A stretch of DNA of 64,000 nucleotides, from NCBI GenBank assembly GCA_003225005.1, contig QIAN01000222.1, positions 22,676 to 86,675 on the forward strand, in the 5' to 3' direction. The stretch is from Acidobacteriota bacterium. GTDB lineage: Bacteria > Acidobacteriota > Terriglobia > Terriglobales > Acidobacteriaceae. The position numbers and the translations under genes were made by a program. Shown piece after piece: positions 33,931 to 45,066 of the stretch. The notes beneath the pieces were generated by a model. The model was not told the origin of the DNA. It made no database searches and saw nothing but the letters and a program-made list of their open reading frames with translations. How positions within the stretch are numbered: the stretch's first letter is position 1; every line of letters begins with the position of its first letter.

Positions 33931-34386
33931 ATGGACGAGACGCTGCGACAGCTAGGCGAATTACTGCTCGGGTCAGTACCGACCGTGATTCTGCTGACGT
34001 TGCTCTTTGCCTTATATAGCGCAATCGTGCATAAGCCGCTGCAACAGGTCTTGGCGGAGCGCCGCAGCAAGACCGAAGGGGCGGTGGAAAAAGCGCAGGC
34101 CGATATTGCCGCTGCCGGGGCGCGCACCACGGAGTATGAGCAACGCCTACGCGAGGCTCGAGCGACGGTGTTCCGCAGCCAGGAGGCGCGGCGGCAGGCA
34201 GCTCTGCATGCGCGGGCAACAGCGGTAGCGGAAGCGCGCAAAAAAGCTCAGGCGCAGGTTCAGGCGGCAAAGCAGGATATCGAATTGGACAAGGAAAAGG
34301 CGAAGTCGGGGTTGCAAGCGCAAGTATCGACGCTGGCAGCGGAAATCGTGCGCCGCGTGCTGCAACCGGCGGGGGATGCGCGGTGA
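33931..34386 (+). CDS. atpF: ATP synthase F0 subunit b-type (first copy)
   Basis: A 151-residue peripheral-stalk subunit. One membrane helix at about 12-33 (LLGSVPTVILLTLLFALYSA) is followed by KPLQQVLAERRSKTEGAVEKA and a long Ala/Gln/Glu/Arg helix to the end, as in b or b' subunits. With the next gene it likely forms a b/b' heterodimer linking membrane and F1. The next gene overlaps its stop codon in a GTGA arrangement, so translation is coupled. It is the first gene of the operon, where a and c would often stand. Confidence 0.88.
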   Translation: MDETLRQLGELLLGSVPTVILLTLLFALYSAIVHKPLQQVLAERRSKTEGAVEKAQADIAAAGARTTEYEQRLREARATVFRSQEARRQAALHARATAVAEARKKAQAQVQAAKQDIELDKEKAKSGLQAQVSTLAAEIVRRVLQPAGDAR

Positions 34387-35162
34387 ACTTCTTTCAGAGT
34401 GTCTTCCGGGGAATCCCACGAGTTTGCGGGCTGGCCCTGCTCCTGGTGGCCCTCTCCGGAGTTTTCGTTCCACTTCGCGCGCAGGAGCAGCTTCCACAAC
34501 AAAAGAAGCAGGTTAAGTCAGAGCCGCAGCGGGAGGGCTTCGGCCGGCAACTGGCGCGAGAATCCCGTGAAGCCGCGGGAGAAGAAGAGAAGAACGAGAC
34601 CGCGGAATTCAAGCAGTCGGCGGCGGTACAGTGGATCGCACGCAAGACTGGGCTGAGTCTGCAGCATGCGTACCGGTTATGTGTGCTGCTGAATTTCGCC
34701 GTTATGGGCGGGGTACTTTTCTGGGCATCGCGCAAGTACTTGCCGGGGCTGTTCCGCGAGCGCACATCTGCCATCCAGAAGGCGATGCAGGAAGCACAAA
34801 AAGCCAGCGATGAAGCGCGGCGCAGGTTGGCGGAGATTGAGTTTCGCCTGATGAGACTGGATGGGGAAATTGGCATGATGCGCAACGCCGCAGAGCGGGA
34901 GGCGGCAAACGAGGAGGCGCGTATTCACGCCGCTGCTGAAGAAGATGCGCGAAAGATTGTGGAGTCCGCGGGGCAGGAAATCGCCGCCGCGGCGAAAGCG
35001 GCGCGCCGCCAATTGACGGCTTATGCAGCCGACCTTGCTGTGGGGCTGGCGCAGAAACAGATTCGGGTGGATGCCGCGACCGATCAGGCGCTGGTGCGCG
35101 AGTTTGCCGGACAATTGGCGGCGTCGCCGGATGGACCGCCCGGCCGGAAGGGCAGGCGCTAA
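34383..35162 (+). CDS. ATP synthase F0 subunit b-type with N-terminal extension (second copy)
   Basis: A 259-residue protein, longer than the usual ~160. It starts at GTG overlapping the previous stop codon. A signal-like hydrophobic segment (GLALLLVALSGVFVPLRAQ) and a charged, Gln/Glu-rich ~60-residue stretch precede the true b-subunit membrane helix (HAYRLCVLLNFAVMGGVLFW, about 95-114). Then the family motif SRKYLPGLFRERTSAIQKAM begins the long stalk helix. The N-terminal extension could be cleaved or could place extra sequence in the periplasm; its role is unknown. It is followed closely by atpH. Confidence 0.85.
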   Translation: MNFFQSVFRGIPRVCGLALLLVALSGVFVPLRAQEQLPQQKKQVKSEPQREGFGRQLARESREAAGEEEKNETAEFKQSAAVQWIARKTGLSLQHAYRLCVLLNFAVMGGVLFWASRKYLPGLFRERTSAIQKAMQEAQKASDEARRRLAEIEFRLMRLDGEIGMMRNAAEREAANEEARIHAAAEEDARKIVESAGQEIAAAAKAARRQLTAYAADLAVGLAQKQIRVDAATDQALVREFAGQLAASPDGPPGRKGRR

Positions 35163-35166
35163 GATC

Positions 35167-35701
35167 ATGGCTTCAGTAGCCAGCGTTTACGCTCGGGCTT
35201 TCGCCGACGTGATTTTGGACGTAAAACTGGACGCTGGCCAGGCGCTGACGGAACTTCGTACCGTGCAGGCGTTGCTTGCCCAGAGTGGGGAATTGCGGCG
35301 GGTGTGGGAGAATCCGGCGATTCCGGTGGAGCAAAAACGCGGACTGCTCGACGCGATCGCGGAGCGCGACCGGATCTCGAGCCCGGTGCGGAATCTTGTG
35401 GCGGTGTTGATCGACCATCAACGCGTGAAGTTTTTCGATCCCATCATCCGGCAAGTGCAGAAGGAGCTTGACGCCCGGCTGGGATTCGCGGAAGCAGATG
35501 TAACCAGTGCCCGCGAGTTGGGCGAATCCGAAAAACGTGCTCTGGAGTCGAGAGTGGGGACGTTAACCGGCAAGAAAGTGCGCGCCCGATACGAGCAGGA
35601 TACGTCGCTTTTGGGCGGTGTTGTAGTGCGGGTGGGTAGCACGATTTACGACGGATCGGTGAAGGGGCAATTGGAGAAGATCAGGGAAGCCATTCGCGCT
35701 T

Positions 35702-35703
<2 letters not shown>
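35167..35703 (+). CDS. atpH: ATP synthase F1 delta subunit
   Basis: A 178-residue subunit joining F1 to the stalk. The ATG at 35167 gives the family start MASVASVYARAFADVILDVK. Further motifs are VWENPAIPVEQKRGLLDAI, RNLVAVLIDHQRV and the conserved C-terminal GGVVVRVGSTIYDGSVKGQL. It lies four bases after the b-type gene. A long in-frame extension upstream of 35167 overlaps the b gene and is not used. The spacer to atpA is 127 bases, long for this operon type, and holds complementary tracts. Confidence 0.94.
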
Positions 35704-37363
<1,660 letters not shown>

Positions 37364-37542
37364 GCTCTTAGCCTTTAGCTCTTGCTTGAACCGGAAGAGG
37401 GTCGGGTGCCATACGACACACTGGCAACGATCTTCGACGAGAGATAGCAAAAGCCAGTGCAGAGACCACCACAAGAAAGATCATCGGTGCTTCGGCTTTG
37501 ACCGATGGGAGGGTGGGGCGCGAAAGGCTGAGGGCTAACAGC
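37364..37542 (+). repeat. Paired inverted tracts, atpA-atpG spacer
   Basis: GCTCTTAGCCTTTAGCT (37364-37380) begins at the atpA stop codon and pairs with GGCTGAGGGCTAACAGC (37526-37542), 23 bases before atpG, with 13 Watson-Crick pairs, three G-U pairs and one mismatch. Its first 16 bases are the exact reverse complement of the tract before atpA. Confidence 0.6.
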
Positions 37543-37564
37543 GAATGGCCAAAAGCTGGTTCCC

Positions 37565-38644
37565 ATGGCAAACATTCTCGACATTCGGCGTCGCATCCGC
37601 AGCGTGGTCAACACGCGGCAGATCACCAAAGCCATGAAAATGGTCTCGGCAGCGAAGCTGCGCCGGACGCAGGATCGGGCGCTGGCGGCGCGCCCTTATG
37701 CGCAGATGTTGACGAATGTGTTGAAGTCGCTGGTGTCTCGGGTGGAAATTTACGACCCGAAGACGGGTGAACCCAAGCATCCTCTGCTGGCGCAGCGTGA
37801 GGAAAGCAACATTTTGCTGATCGTCGTCACTGGTGACAAGGGTCTGGCAGGCGCGTTCAACGCCAACATCATTAAAGCCGCGAGCCGCTTTCTGGAGTCG
37901 AAGGCGGGCAAGAATATCGACATTGAAGCCGTGGGTCGCAAAGGACGCGACTTCTTGCGAAGGCGCTATCCGGTCGCACCGGTGCAGACACGTAGCTTGG
38001 CCGAAGAAGACGAGATGCTGGAGCCGGAAGGGCAAGGGGAAGAACGGGCAGGAGCGATCCAGATCGCTGGCGAGCATGTGGGCATTCTAGGGAAAGTGGA
38101 GTTTTCTCAGGCGCGCCGCCTGGCTGAAGCTGTGATTGCGCGTTACGAACGCCAAGAGATCGACTCCGTCTATGTGGCCTTCAACGAATTCAAGTCGGTA
38201 ATCGCTCAGCGGCTGGTGGTGGAACAGATTCTGCCCATTGAGCAGATTGGCGAAGCCGCGGTGCGCCAGGCCGAAGAGCTGTCGGAGGAAGAAAAGAAAA
38301 AGGCTAAAGCCGCCGCTGTCAGTGCTGGGGTGGGCATGCGGAAAGCGGAGATTTTGGCGGACGAGGGTGGGCAATTCGGCACATCGCAGGTGGATTACAT
38401 CTACGAGCAGCCGCCCGAAGAGTTGTTCCGGGTGCTACTGCCGAAATATGTGGGCATCCAGATATTCCGCGCGCTGATGGAGTCGGTTGCGGCAGAGCAT
38501 GCAGCCCGCATGACCGCCATGGACGCCGCCACCAACAACGCCACGGACATGATTGACTCGCTGACGCTGGCGATGAACCGGGCGCGGCAGGCGAAGATCA
38601 CGAAAGAGATCATCGAGATCGTCAGCGGCGCGGCAGCGATGTAA
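37565..38644 (+). CDS. atpG: ATP synthase F1 gamma subunit with insertions
   Basis: A 359-residue subunit, about 70 residues longer than the usual ~290. The ends are typical: MANILDIRRRIRSVVNTRQI followed by TKAMKMVSAAKL, and RALMESVAAEHAARMTAM, NNATDMIDSLTLAMNRARQA, ITKEIIEIVSGAAAM. Two insertions are visible: an acidic one at about 141-170 (SLAEEDEMLEPEGQGEER) and a charged one at about 232-273 (EELSEEEKKKAKAAA). The core rotor helices are intact, so it should work; the inserts project from the globular domain and could be regulatory. Confidence 0.94.
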   Translation: MANILDIRRRIRSVVNTRQITKAMKMVSAAKLRRTQDRALAARPYAQMLTNVLKSLVSRVEIYDPKTGEPKHPLLAQREESNILLIVVTGDKGLAGAFNANIIKAASRFLESKAGKNIDIEAVGRKGRDFLRRRYPVAPVQTRSLAEEDEMLEPEGQGEERAGAIQIAGEHVGILGKVEFSQARRLAEAVIARYERQEIDSVYVAFNEFKSVIAQRLVVEQILPIEQIGEAAVRQAEELSEEEKKKAKAAAVSAGVGMRKAEILADEGGQFGTSQVDYIYEQPPEELFRVLLPKYVGIQIFRALMESVAAEHAARMTAMDAATNNATDMIDSLTLAMNRARQAKITKEIIEIVSGAAAM

Positions 38645-38681
38645 GGAAGTATCGAGTTGCGGGTAACGAGTAGAGCACGCA

Positions 38682-38744
38682 GCATTTAGCCGGTCGTGGT
38701 ATTTCCCGCGCTGGAACGAAACCTAAGGGCTGATGGCTGAATGC
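38682..38744 (+). repeat. Paired inverted tracts, atpG-atpD spacer
   Basis: GCATTTAGCC (38682-38691) pairs over its full length with GGCTGAATGC (38735-38744), with one G-U. Closer to atpD follow further direct repeats of CTAGGAG and GCTAG (about 38761-38785). Confidence 0.55.
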
Positions 38745-38779
38745 TGAGCCGCTTTGAAAAGCTAGGAGCTAGGAGCTAG

Positions 38780-40240
<1,461 letters not shown>

Positions 40241-40247
40241 CAGCAGC

Positions 40248-40318
40248 GATCAGTTTCAGCCGTCAATCGTCAGCCTGTTCGTAACCTGGCTGCCGTTGGA
40301 GTGAGCTGATAGCAGATC
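40248..40318 (+). repeat. Paired inverted tracts, atpD-atpC spacer
   Basis: GATCAGTTTCAGC (40248-40260) is roughly complementary to GCTGATAGCAGATC (40305-40318): both ends pair (GATC with GATC, CAGC with GCTG) with a mismatched middle. It is weaker than the other atp spacers but has the same position and polarity. Confidence 0.4.
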
Positions 40319-40329
40319 AGATCCGGTAT

Positions 40330-40734
40330 ATGGCAGAAGTGTTCCAATTCGAGATTGTCACGCCAGAGAAGAGAGTGGTCGACACGGCGGCGACAGAGGC
40401 TCAGATTCCCGGCAAAAACGGGTATCTGGGCGTCCTCCCGGGACACGCGCCCCTGATCACTGAGCTCGCGGTGGGTGAAATCACGTTTCGATCGGACTCG
40501 GGGGAGCAGCGCTTAGCGGTCGCCTCCGGCTTTGCCGAGGTGCTGCCGGACAAGGTTACCGTTCTCGCGGAAACTGCGGAACGTCCTGAAGAAATCAACG
40601 TGGAGCGCGTCCGCAAGGCCAAAGAACGCGCCGAGCAATGGTTGGCAGGCGCCCAGACTGAAGCCGACGTGGAACGCGCCTTGGATGCGCTGCATCGCGC
40701 GGAAGTACGGCTTCGAGTGGCGGGCAAGAGTTAA
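40330..40734 (+). CDS. atpC: ATP synthase F1 epsilon subunit
   Basis: A 134-residue subunit of normal length. The N-terminal beta-sandwich reads MAEVFQFEIVTPEKRVVDTA, then GKNGYLGVLPGHAPLITELA and SGFAEVLPDKVTVLAETAER. The C-terminal helical hairpin (NVERVRKAKERAEQWLAG through RALDAL-type sequence) is present, so it may inhibit rotation. It is the last gene of the operon. Subunits a and c, and atpI, are not in this window and must be elsewhere. Confidence 0.95.
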   Translation: MAEVFQFEIVTPEKRVVDTAATEAQIPGKNGYLGVLPGHAPLITELAVGEITFRSDSGEQRLAVASGFAEVLPDKVTVLAETAERPEEINVERVRKAKERAEQWLAGAQTEADVERALDALHRAEVRLRVAGKS

Positions 40735-40780
40735 CATAGCAGACAGTTTCAATCCCGAATTTCCGCAAGGGGAAACCACT

Positions 40781-41335
40781 ATGCGTCGGCGAATGCAACG
40801 GTGGAGCTGCCTGACCGCAGTTCTCGTGACACTGTCGTCATTGACCCTCGCCCAGGGCGCCGGTCATCCCGATAAAGGGCCAAATCCCGACGAGCCCGCC
40901 ATTCACGATTACGTCCTTACCATGGACAAGATCAAAAAGTATGCCGACGTGGCCAAGAGACTGGAAGCGGCGGCCAAGTCCGACCCCGTCATCGCCGCGG
41001 AAATGAAGAAGATCGAAGACGCCGACGTCTACAACCTGGACAAAGCAGCCATGATGGAAAAATCGCCGCGGGTGGCCGCCGCGCTGAAGAGCAATGACAT
41101 CGCGGCTCGCGACTTTGTCTTCACGCCGTTGACAGCGTTTACGGCCGCGATTGGAATTGCGGCAGAAGATGCGAAGAAGCAGCCTCCGGCATATGTCAAT
41201 CCGACCAACATAAAGTTCGTTCGCGATCATAAGGAAGAGTTAGAGAAGCTCAATTTATTCGAGCCTGCGTTGGATAAAAGTTCCCCGGACAAAAGAAAAG
41301 AAGAAAAAGAAGAAGATAAAGCGGACGACCAGTAG
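40781..41335 (+). CDS. Secreted protein of unknown function
   Basis: A 184-residue protein. The ATG at 40781 has AAGGGGA upstream and begins a signal peptide (MRRRMQRWSCLTAVLVTLSS ending near LAQ). The mature part is helical with HDYVLTMDKIKKYADVAKRL, an alternating acidic and basic middle, and VNPTNIKFVRDHKEELEKL. It ends in a Lys/Glu/Asp-rich tail. I recognise the TMDKI-KYADV style from acidobacterial periplasmic proteins but know no function. It follows atpC by 46 bases and could share its transcript, but shows no functional link. It converges with the large glycosyltransferase fusion. Confidence 0.65.
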   Translation: MRRRMQRWSCLTAVLVTLSSLTLAQGAGHPDKGPNPDEPAIHDYVLTMDKIKKYADVAKRLEAAAKSDPVIAAEMKKIEDADVYNLDKAAMMEKSPRVAAALKSNDIAARDFVFTPLTAFTAAIGIAAEDAKKQPPAYVNPTNIKFVRDHKEELEKLNLFEPALDKSSPDKRKEEKEEDKADDQ

Positions 41336-41396
41336 GCCACCTACAGACCGAACCTCACGCGGACTGGGTTCCGGCGGTTCCCGTCCTTAAAGGTTG

Positions 41397-44300
41397 TCAG
41401 AGGACCTTCACCGACTCTTTATTCTCCGACGGCACATATTTCACCGCCGCGGTGCGCTCCAGTTTGTCCCAGGCGAACCTGCGGCCTTCAAGAGCGCGTT
41501 TCAGCGTCTTGAACAGCACAACCGAGAACAACTGCCTGTAAGCCAAGCGCTGCAGCCATACTTGACTGAGCAGCCAGAAACCTTCCCTGTCGTCAGGACG
41601 CCGGCGCTCAAGCATAAACGCGATGGTCGATGTGAAGAAATCAATAACCAGAAACACGAAGAAAAAAGCCACCAGCTTGTGAAAGCTGGCGGGATCGGTG
41701 GAGTCAGGATGGAAGTGCTTCTGAACCAAATACCAGAGCGCGCCCACGGCAAACATAATGTCGATGAGCGGCGAAACCAGAGGCAGCAAAATCTGGAAGA
41801 TAAGGATATTGGGCAGCGCCACTACGCCCAGCACTCCCTTGCGGGCGAAGACTGCACTGTGCTTCCACACCGCTTGTAGGATTCCGAACGACCAGCGGAA
41901 GCGCTGCCGCATCAGTCCGTTGGCGTTGGTGGGAGCCTCGGTGTAAGCCAATGCCATGTCTTCATATTCCACACGGTAGCCGCGGCGCAAAAGAGCCATG
42001 GTCAGATCGGCGTCTTCCGCGACGGTGTCAATGTGATAGCCGCCCGCTTCACGCACCGCGGAAACGCGCCAAGCCCCGATGGCGCCCGGAACCACGCTTA
42101 CGGCGCCCAATGTATTCAAAGCCCGCCGCTCGAAGTTCTGGCTGGTGATGTATTCAAGCGCCTGCCAGCGGGTCCACAAATTCACCCGATTGCCTACCTT
42201 GGCATTGCCCGCCACAGCGGCGACTTTGGGCTTGATAAAGTGTGGCACCAGGCGGGCGATGGCGTCGTGGGCGATGACGGTGTCGGCGTCGATGCCCACG
42301 AAGATCTCGGCATCGCGCAGATGCTCAATGCCATAATTGAGCGCTTCCGCCTTGCCGGAGTTGGCTTTCGCCAGAATAAAAACCCTTCCCGCAGCTTCCT
42401 CCTTTTGAAAGGCGCGGTGCGCCACTTCCAACGTGCGGTCTTTGGAGCCGTCATCAATCACAATCACGCGCAGGTTAGGATAGTCGGAGTTAAGCGCTCC
42501 CTTCACCGTGCGCTCGATGACTTTCTCTTCGTTATAGGCGGGGATGAGCACGGCCACGCGTGGTTTGTACAATGCGATCTCGGCGGGACTGCCCAAGATG
42601 CGCTCATGCACGCGATCATAGACGGCGGCAGCCCCGATAAAGAGCAGACGTCCGGTCATGAGCAGGTCGCCGAGGAAGAAGATCCAGGTAATCATGGTTA
42701 CGGCGGCATTAAACAGCCAGAATCCAAGCCGGTCGAGACGGGCGACCCAGCGCTCCCCAGCGGGCAGCGGCGCCATAACTTCCGCCCTGGTTTTGCCTAA
42801 CAATTGATAGACCGGCACAATTTGAAAACCGCGAGCCCGAATGCCATCAATGATCATAGGCAGGGCGCGCACGGTTTCCTGCCGGTTACCGCCGCCGTCA
42901 TGCAATAGCACGATGTTGCCGCAGCGCAAATCGTTTGCTCCACAAGGCGGCAAGTGGGAAAGAACGTAGGAGGTAATTTGCTCGGCCGACCGGCGGGGGT
43001 TGTCGCGCCAGTCATTAGGATCGATTTTGTTGCCCACCGTGGTGTAGCCCATCTCTTGTGCAAACTCCAGCGGGCGCACCTGGTCGGCGGTATCGGGCTC
43101 TTCATCAATCGCGTAGGGCGGGCGCAGCAGGGTGGTACGGATTCCCAGCAGGCTGGCGAAGAGGCGCTCGGTCAGATTCAGCTCCAGCCGAAAATAGCTC
43201 GGAGAAATGTTGCTGACGTCGGGATGCGTAAAAGTATGATTCCCGACGGTGTGACCCTCCTGGTAGATGCGTTTTGCCAATCCTGAGAACTTGTCACTCT
43301 GAATGCCAATCAAGAAAAAGGTTGCGGATGCGTTCTCTCGCTTCAGGATGTCGAGGATTTTGGGAGTCCATTCGGGGTCGGGTCCGTCGTCAAAGGTGAG
43401 AGCGACTTGAGTCGTACTGTATCCATACCGAGCCACGCGGTAGGGCTCGGGCAAGGACTGGAAATTCTCGTCCGTAATCTGTTTCGTATCGGGGTCAATG
43501 GTGAGCTCCCTGGTGCCATGCGCCGGCTTGTCTTCAATACGCAGGATCTCGCCCTGACCCTCCATATCTACGTCCTGACCGGGCGGAACATCGTGCAGCC
43601 GGTCAGCAGCGCCGGGCTCAAGGGGAAGATCCCAAACGCGCCACAGGGAGCGATCTTCCGCACCCAATCGCCATAAAGCGAATGTTCGAATGCCAAGCGC
43701 AGCGGCGGCGCGCATGTGGTTCAAGGCCGTAACCGCGTCGAGGAACCAGATATCATGGCGCAGGCTGCGTTCGTCGAGATAGCTGAAGTGCGGATTCAGA
43801 GCGTCGTCATCAAAGGAGAAGTCTTCGTCCGAATCTCGTGCGGCCAGCCACGCCTCCTGTACCGAGACGTTTGTATCGCGCGCCTCTGCCGGCAGCTTGC
43901 CTTTTATCGGTTTAAGCACCCAGTCATAGCCATAATTGGCGATGGCGCAGATCAGTTTCTCTTTGGGGATTACGGTCTGGGCGAAAGTCAGATTCTTCAC
44001 GAACCAGTCCTGCGAAGCCACCGGGCCGGGCTTACCGCCGGGATAATGTTCGTCGTAGTTCATGACCACGACCCCGTCAGCCGGGGCGGCAACCGCGGGA
44101 TAGTCGAAGTCTTCATTGTGGGCAGGCACGCTGACGTAGAGCTTCATGCCCCGAGCATGCAGATCAGACGACAACTCTCGGAGCAAAGCGAGATAACCCG
44201 GTTGGCCCGACTTAGGGAAAGCCTCGAAATCCACCATGAGTCCCCGGTAGCGGTCAGAGGCAAGAAACATCGCTACTTGCCGGCGAAAAAGAGCTCGAGC

Positions 44301-44915
44301 TTCGGGATTGTTCAGGAAGCCGCTGATTTCGCCCACCCAATCGCTGCCGTTGAAGTTGTTGACCATAGGGAAAACTTCAATGGGCGTGTCTTCCGATTTG
44401 ATAAGCGGCATGACGCGATCGTCCACTGAGCGCACTGTCGATCCGGCGCTGTCGGTGTGAATCACGTCGAAGAACTTGTTGGTTTGGTCGTCCACGGCCT
44501 GCAATCGGCCGTTCGGTGTAAGTACGTGCAGCCAGTCGGGATAAAGCAGATCAATCTGCCGGGCGAAATCTTGTAGAGACGAAAAGCTGGCAGCGTCCCA
44601 AGGGACATAAAACGCTGCTCGAATGCCTTCTTCCTGGTTGAGTACGACTTGAGACGGGGCTAGCTTGGACTTGCGATGGGAGCGCTTGGCCAATTGCCGT
44701 TGACGATCGCGCGCCTTATCCCTCTCGTTCTCTCTTAGGGCTTTGAAGACCCGCTTTTGCGGGGACAGCAGGAGCTCGGGCAGCCGCTCATCTCGCAGCG
44801 CGCTGTAGACAAAGAAGACGATCAGAGCGGAACAAACCACGGCGAGAGTGTCAAACAAGCGCCGCAGACGCTTCCAGCGCGCGCGCCTCGGATCGTAAAA
44901 GACAGGTTCAACCAT
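41397..44915 (-). CDS. GH18-polysaccharide deacetylase-glycosyltransferase 2 fusion protein
   Basis: A 1172-residue membrane protein with three enzyme domains. Residues ~26-42 are a membrane anchor. Residues ~97-430 are a GH18-like barrel with GLMVDFEAFP, where Asp229 and Glu231 match the end of the chitinase motif while the first two Asp are absent. Residues ~500-710 are a NodB deacetylase with TFDDGPD (507-513) and HTFTHPD (560-566). After two helices, residues ~785-1010 are a GT2 synthase with PAYNEEKVIERT, DDGSKD, DADT (876-879), EDADLT and QRFRW (1004-1008), and then C-terminal membrane helices. The arrangement suggests synthesis, deacetylation and trimming of an N-acetylglucosamine-type exopolysaccharide by one protein. 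No partner genes are adjacent. Confidence 0.93.
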   Translation of the reverse strand: MVEPVFYDPRRARWKRLRRLFDTLAVVCSALIVFFVYSALRDERLPELLLSPQKRVFKALRENERDKARDRQRQLAKRSHRKSKLAPSQVVLNQEEGIRAAFYVPWDAASFSSLQDFARQIDLLYPDWLHVLTPNGRLQAVDDQTNKFFDVIHTDSAGSTVRSVDDRVMPLIKSEDTPIEVFPMVNNFNGSDWVGEISGFLNNPEARALFRRQVAMFLASDRYRGLMVDFEAFPKSGQPGYLALLRELSSDLHARGMKLYVSVPAHNEDFDYPAVAAPADGVVVMNYDEHYPGGKPGPVASQDWFVKNLTFAQTVIPKEKLICAIANYGYDWVLKPIKGKLPAEARDTNVSVQEAWLAARDSDEDFSFDDDALNPHFSYLDERSLRHDIWFLDAVTALNHMRAAAALGIRTFALWRLGAEDRSLWRVWDLPLEPGAADRLHDVPPGQDVDMEGQGEILRIEDKPAHGTRELTIDPDTKQITDENFQSLPEPYRVARYGYSTTQVALTFDDGPDPEWTPKILDILKRENASATFFLIGIQSDKFSGLAKRIYQEGHTVGNHTFTHPDVSNISPSYFRLELNLTERLFASLLGIRTTLLRPPYAIDEEPDTADQVRPLEFAQEMGYTTVGNKIDPNDWRDNPRRSAEQITSYVLSHLPPCGANDLRCGNIVLLHDGGGNRQETVRALPMIIDGIRARGFQIVPVYQLLGKTRAEVMAPLPAGERWVARLDRLGFWLFNAAVTMITWIFFLGDLLMTGRLLFIGAAAVYDRVHERILGSPAEIALYKPRVAVLIPAYNEEKVIERTVKGALNSDYPNLRVIVIDDGSKDRTLEVAHRAFQKEEAAGRVFILAKANSGKAEALNYGIEHLRDAEIFVGIDADTVIAHDAIARLVPHFIKPKVAAVAGNAKVGNRVNLWTRWQALEYITSQNFERRALNTLGAVSVVPGAIGAWRVSAVREAGGYHIDTVAEDADLTMALLRRGYRVEYEDMALAYTEAPTNANGLMRQRFRWSFGILQAVWKHSAVFARKGVLGVVALPNILIFQILLPLVSPLIDIMFAVGALWYLVQKHFHPDSTDPASFHKLVAFFFVFLVIDFFTSTIAFMLERRRPDDREGFWLLSQVWLQRLAYRQLFSVVLFKTLKRALEGRRFAWDKLERTAAVKYVPSENKESVKVL

Positions 44916-45066
44916 GGGGGACTAACTCGCCATCCTATGCTGCGGGCGTCAGGCGGTCAATTCTGGGCGAGACATTCTGGGCGAGACAGGGCGGAGGTGG
45001 CAGCTCTGAGTCTTAAGATGCAATTTCTTGGCTGGGAGATTGCCGCAAACGCGCTATATTCGCAGC

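Noticed and set aside
42033..44429. Plus-strand frames of 255 and 237 codons opposite the GH18-NodB-GT2 gene
   Set aside because: Opposite a 1172-residue protein with three recognised domains.
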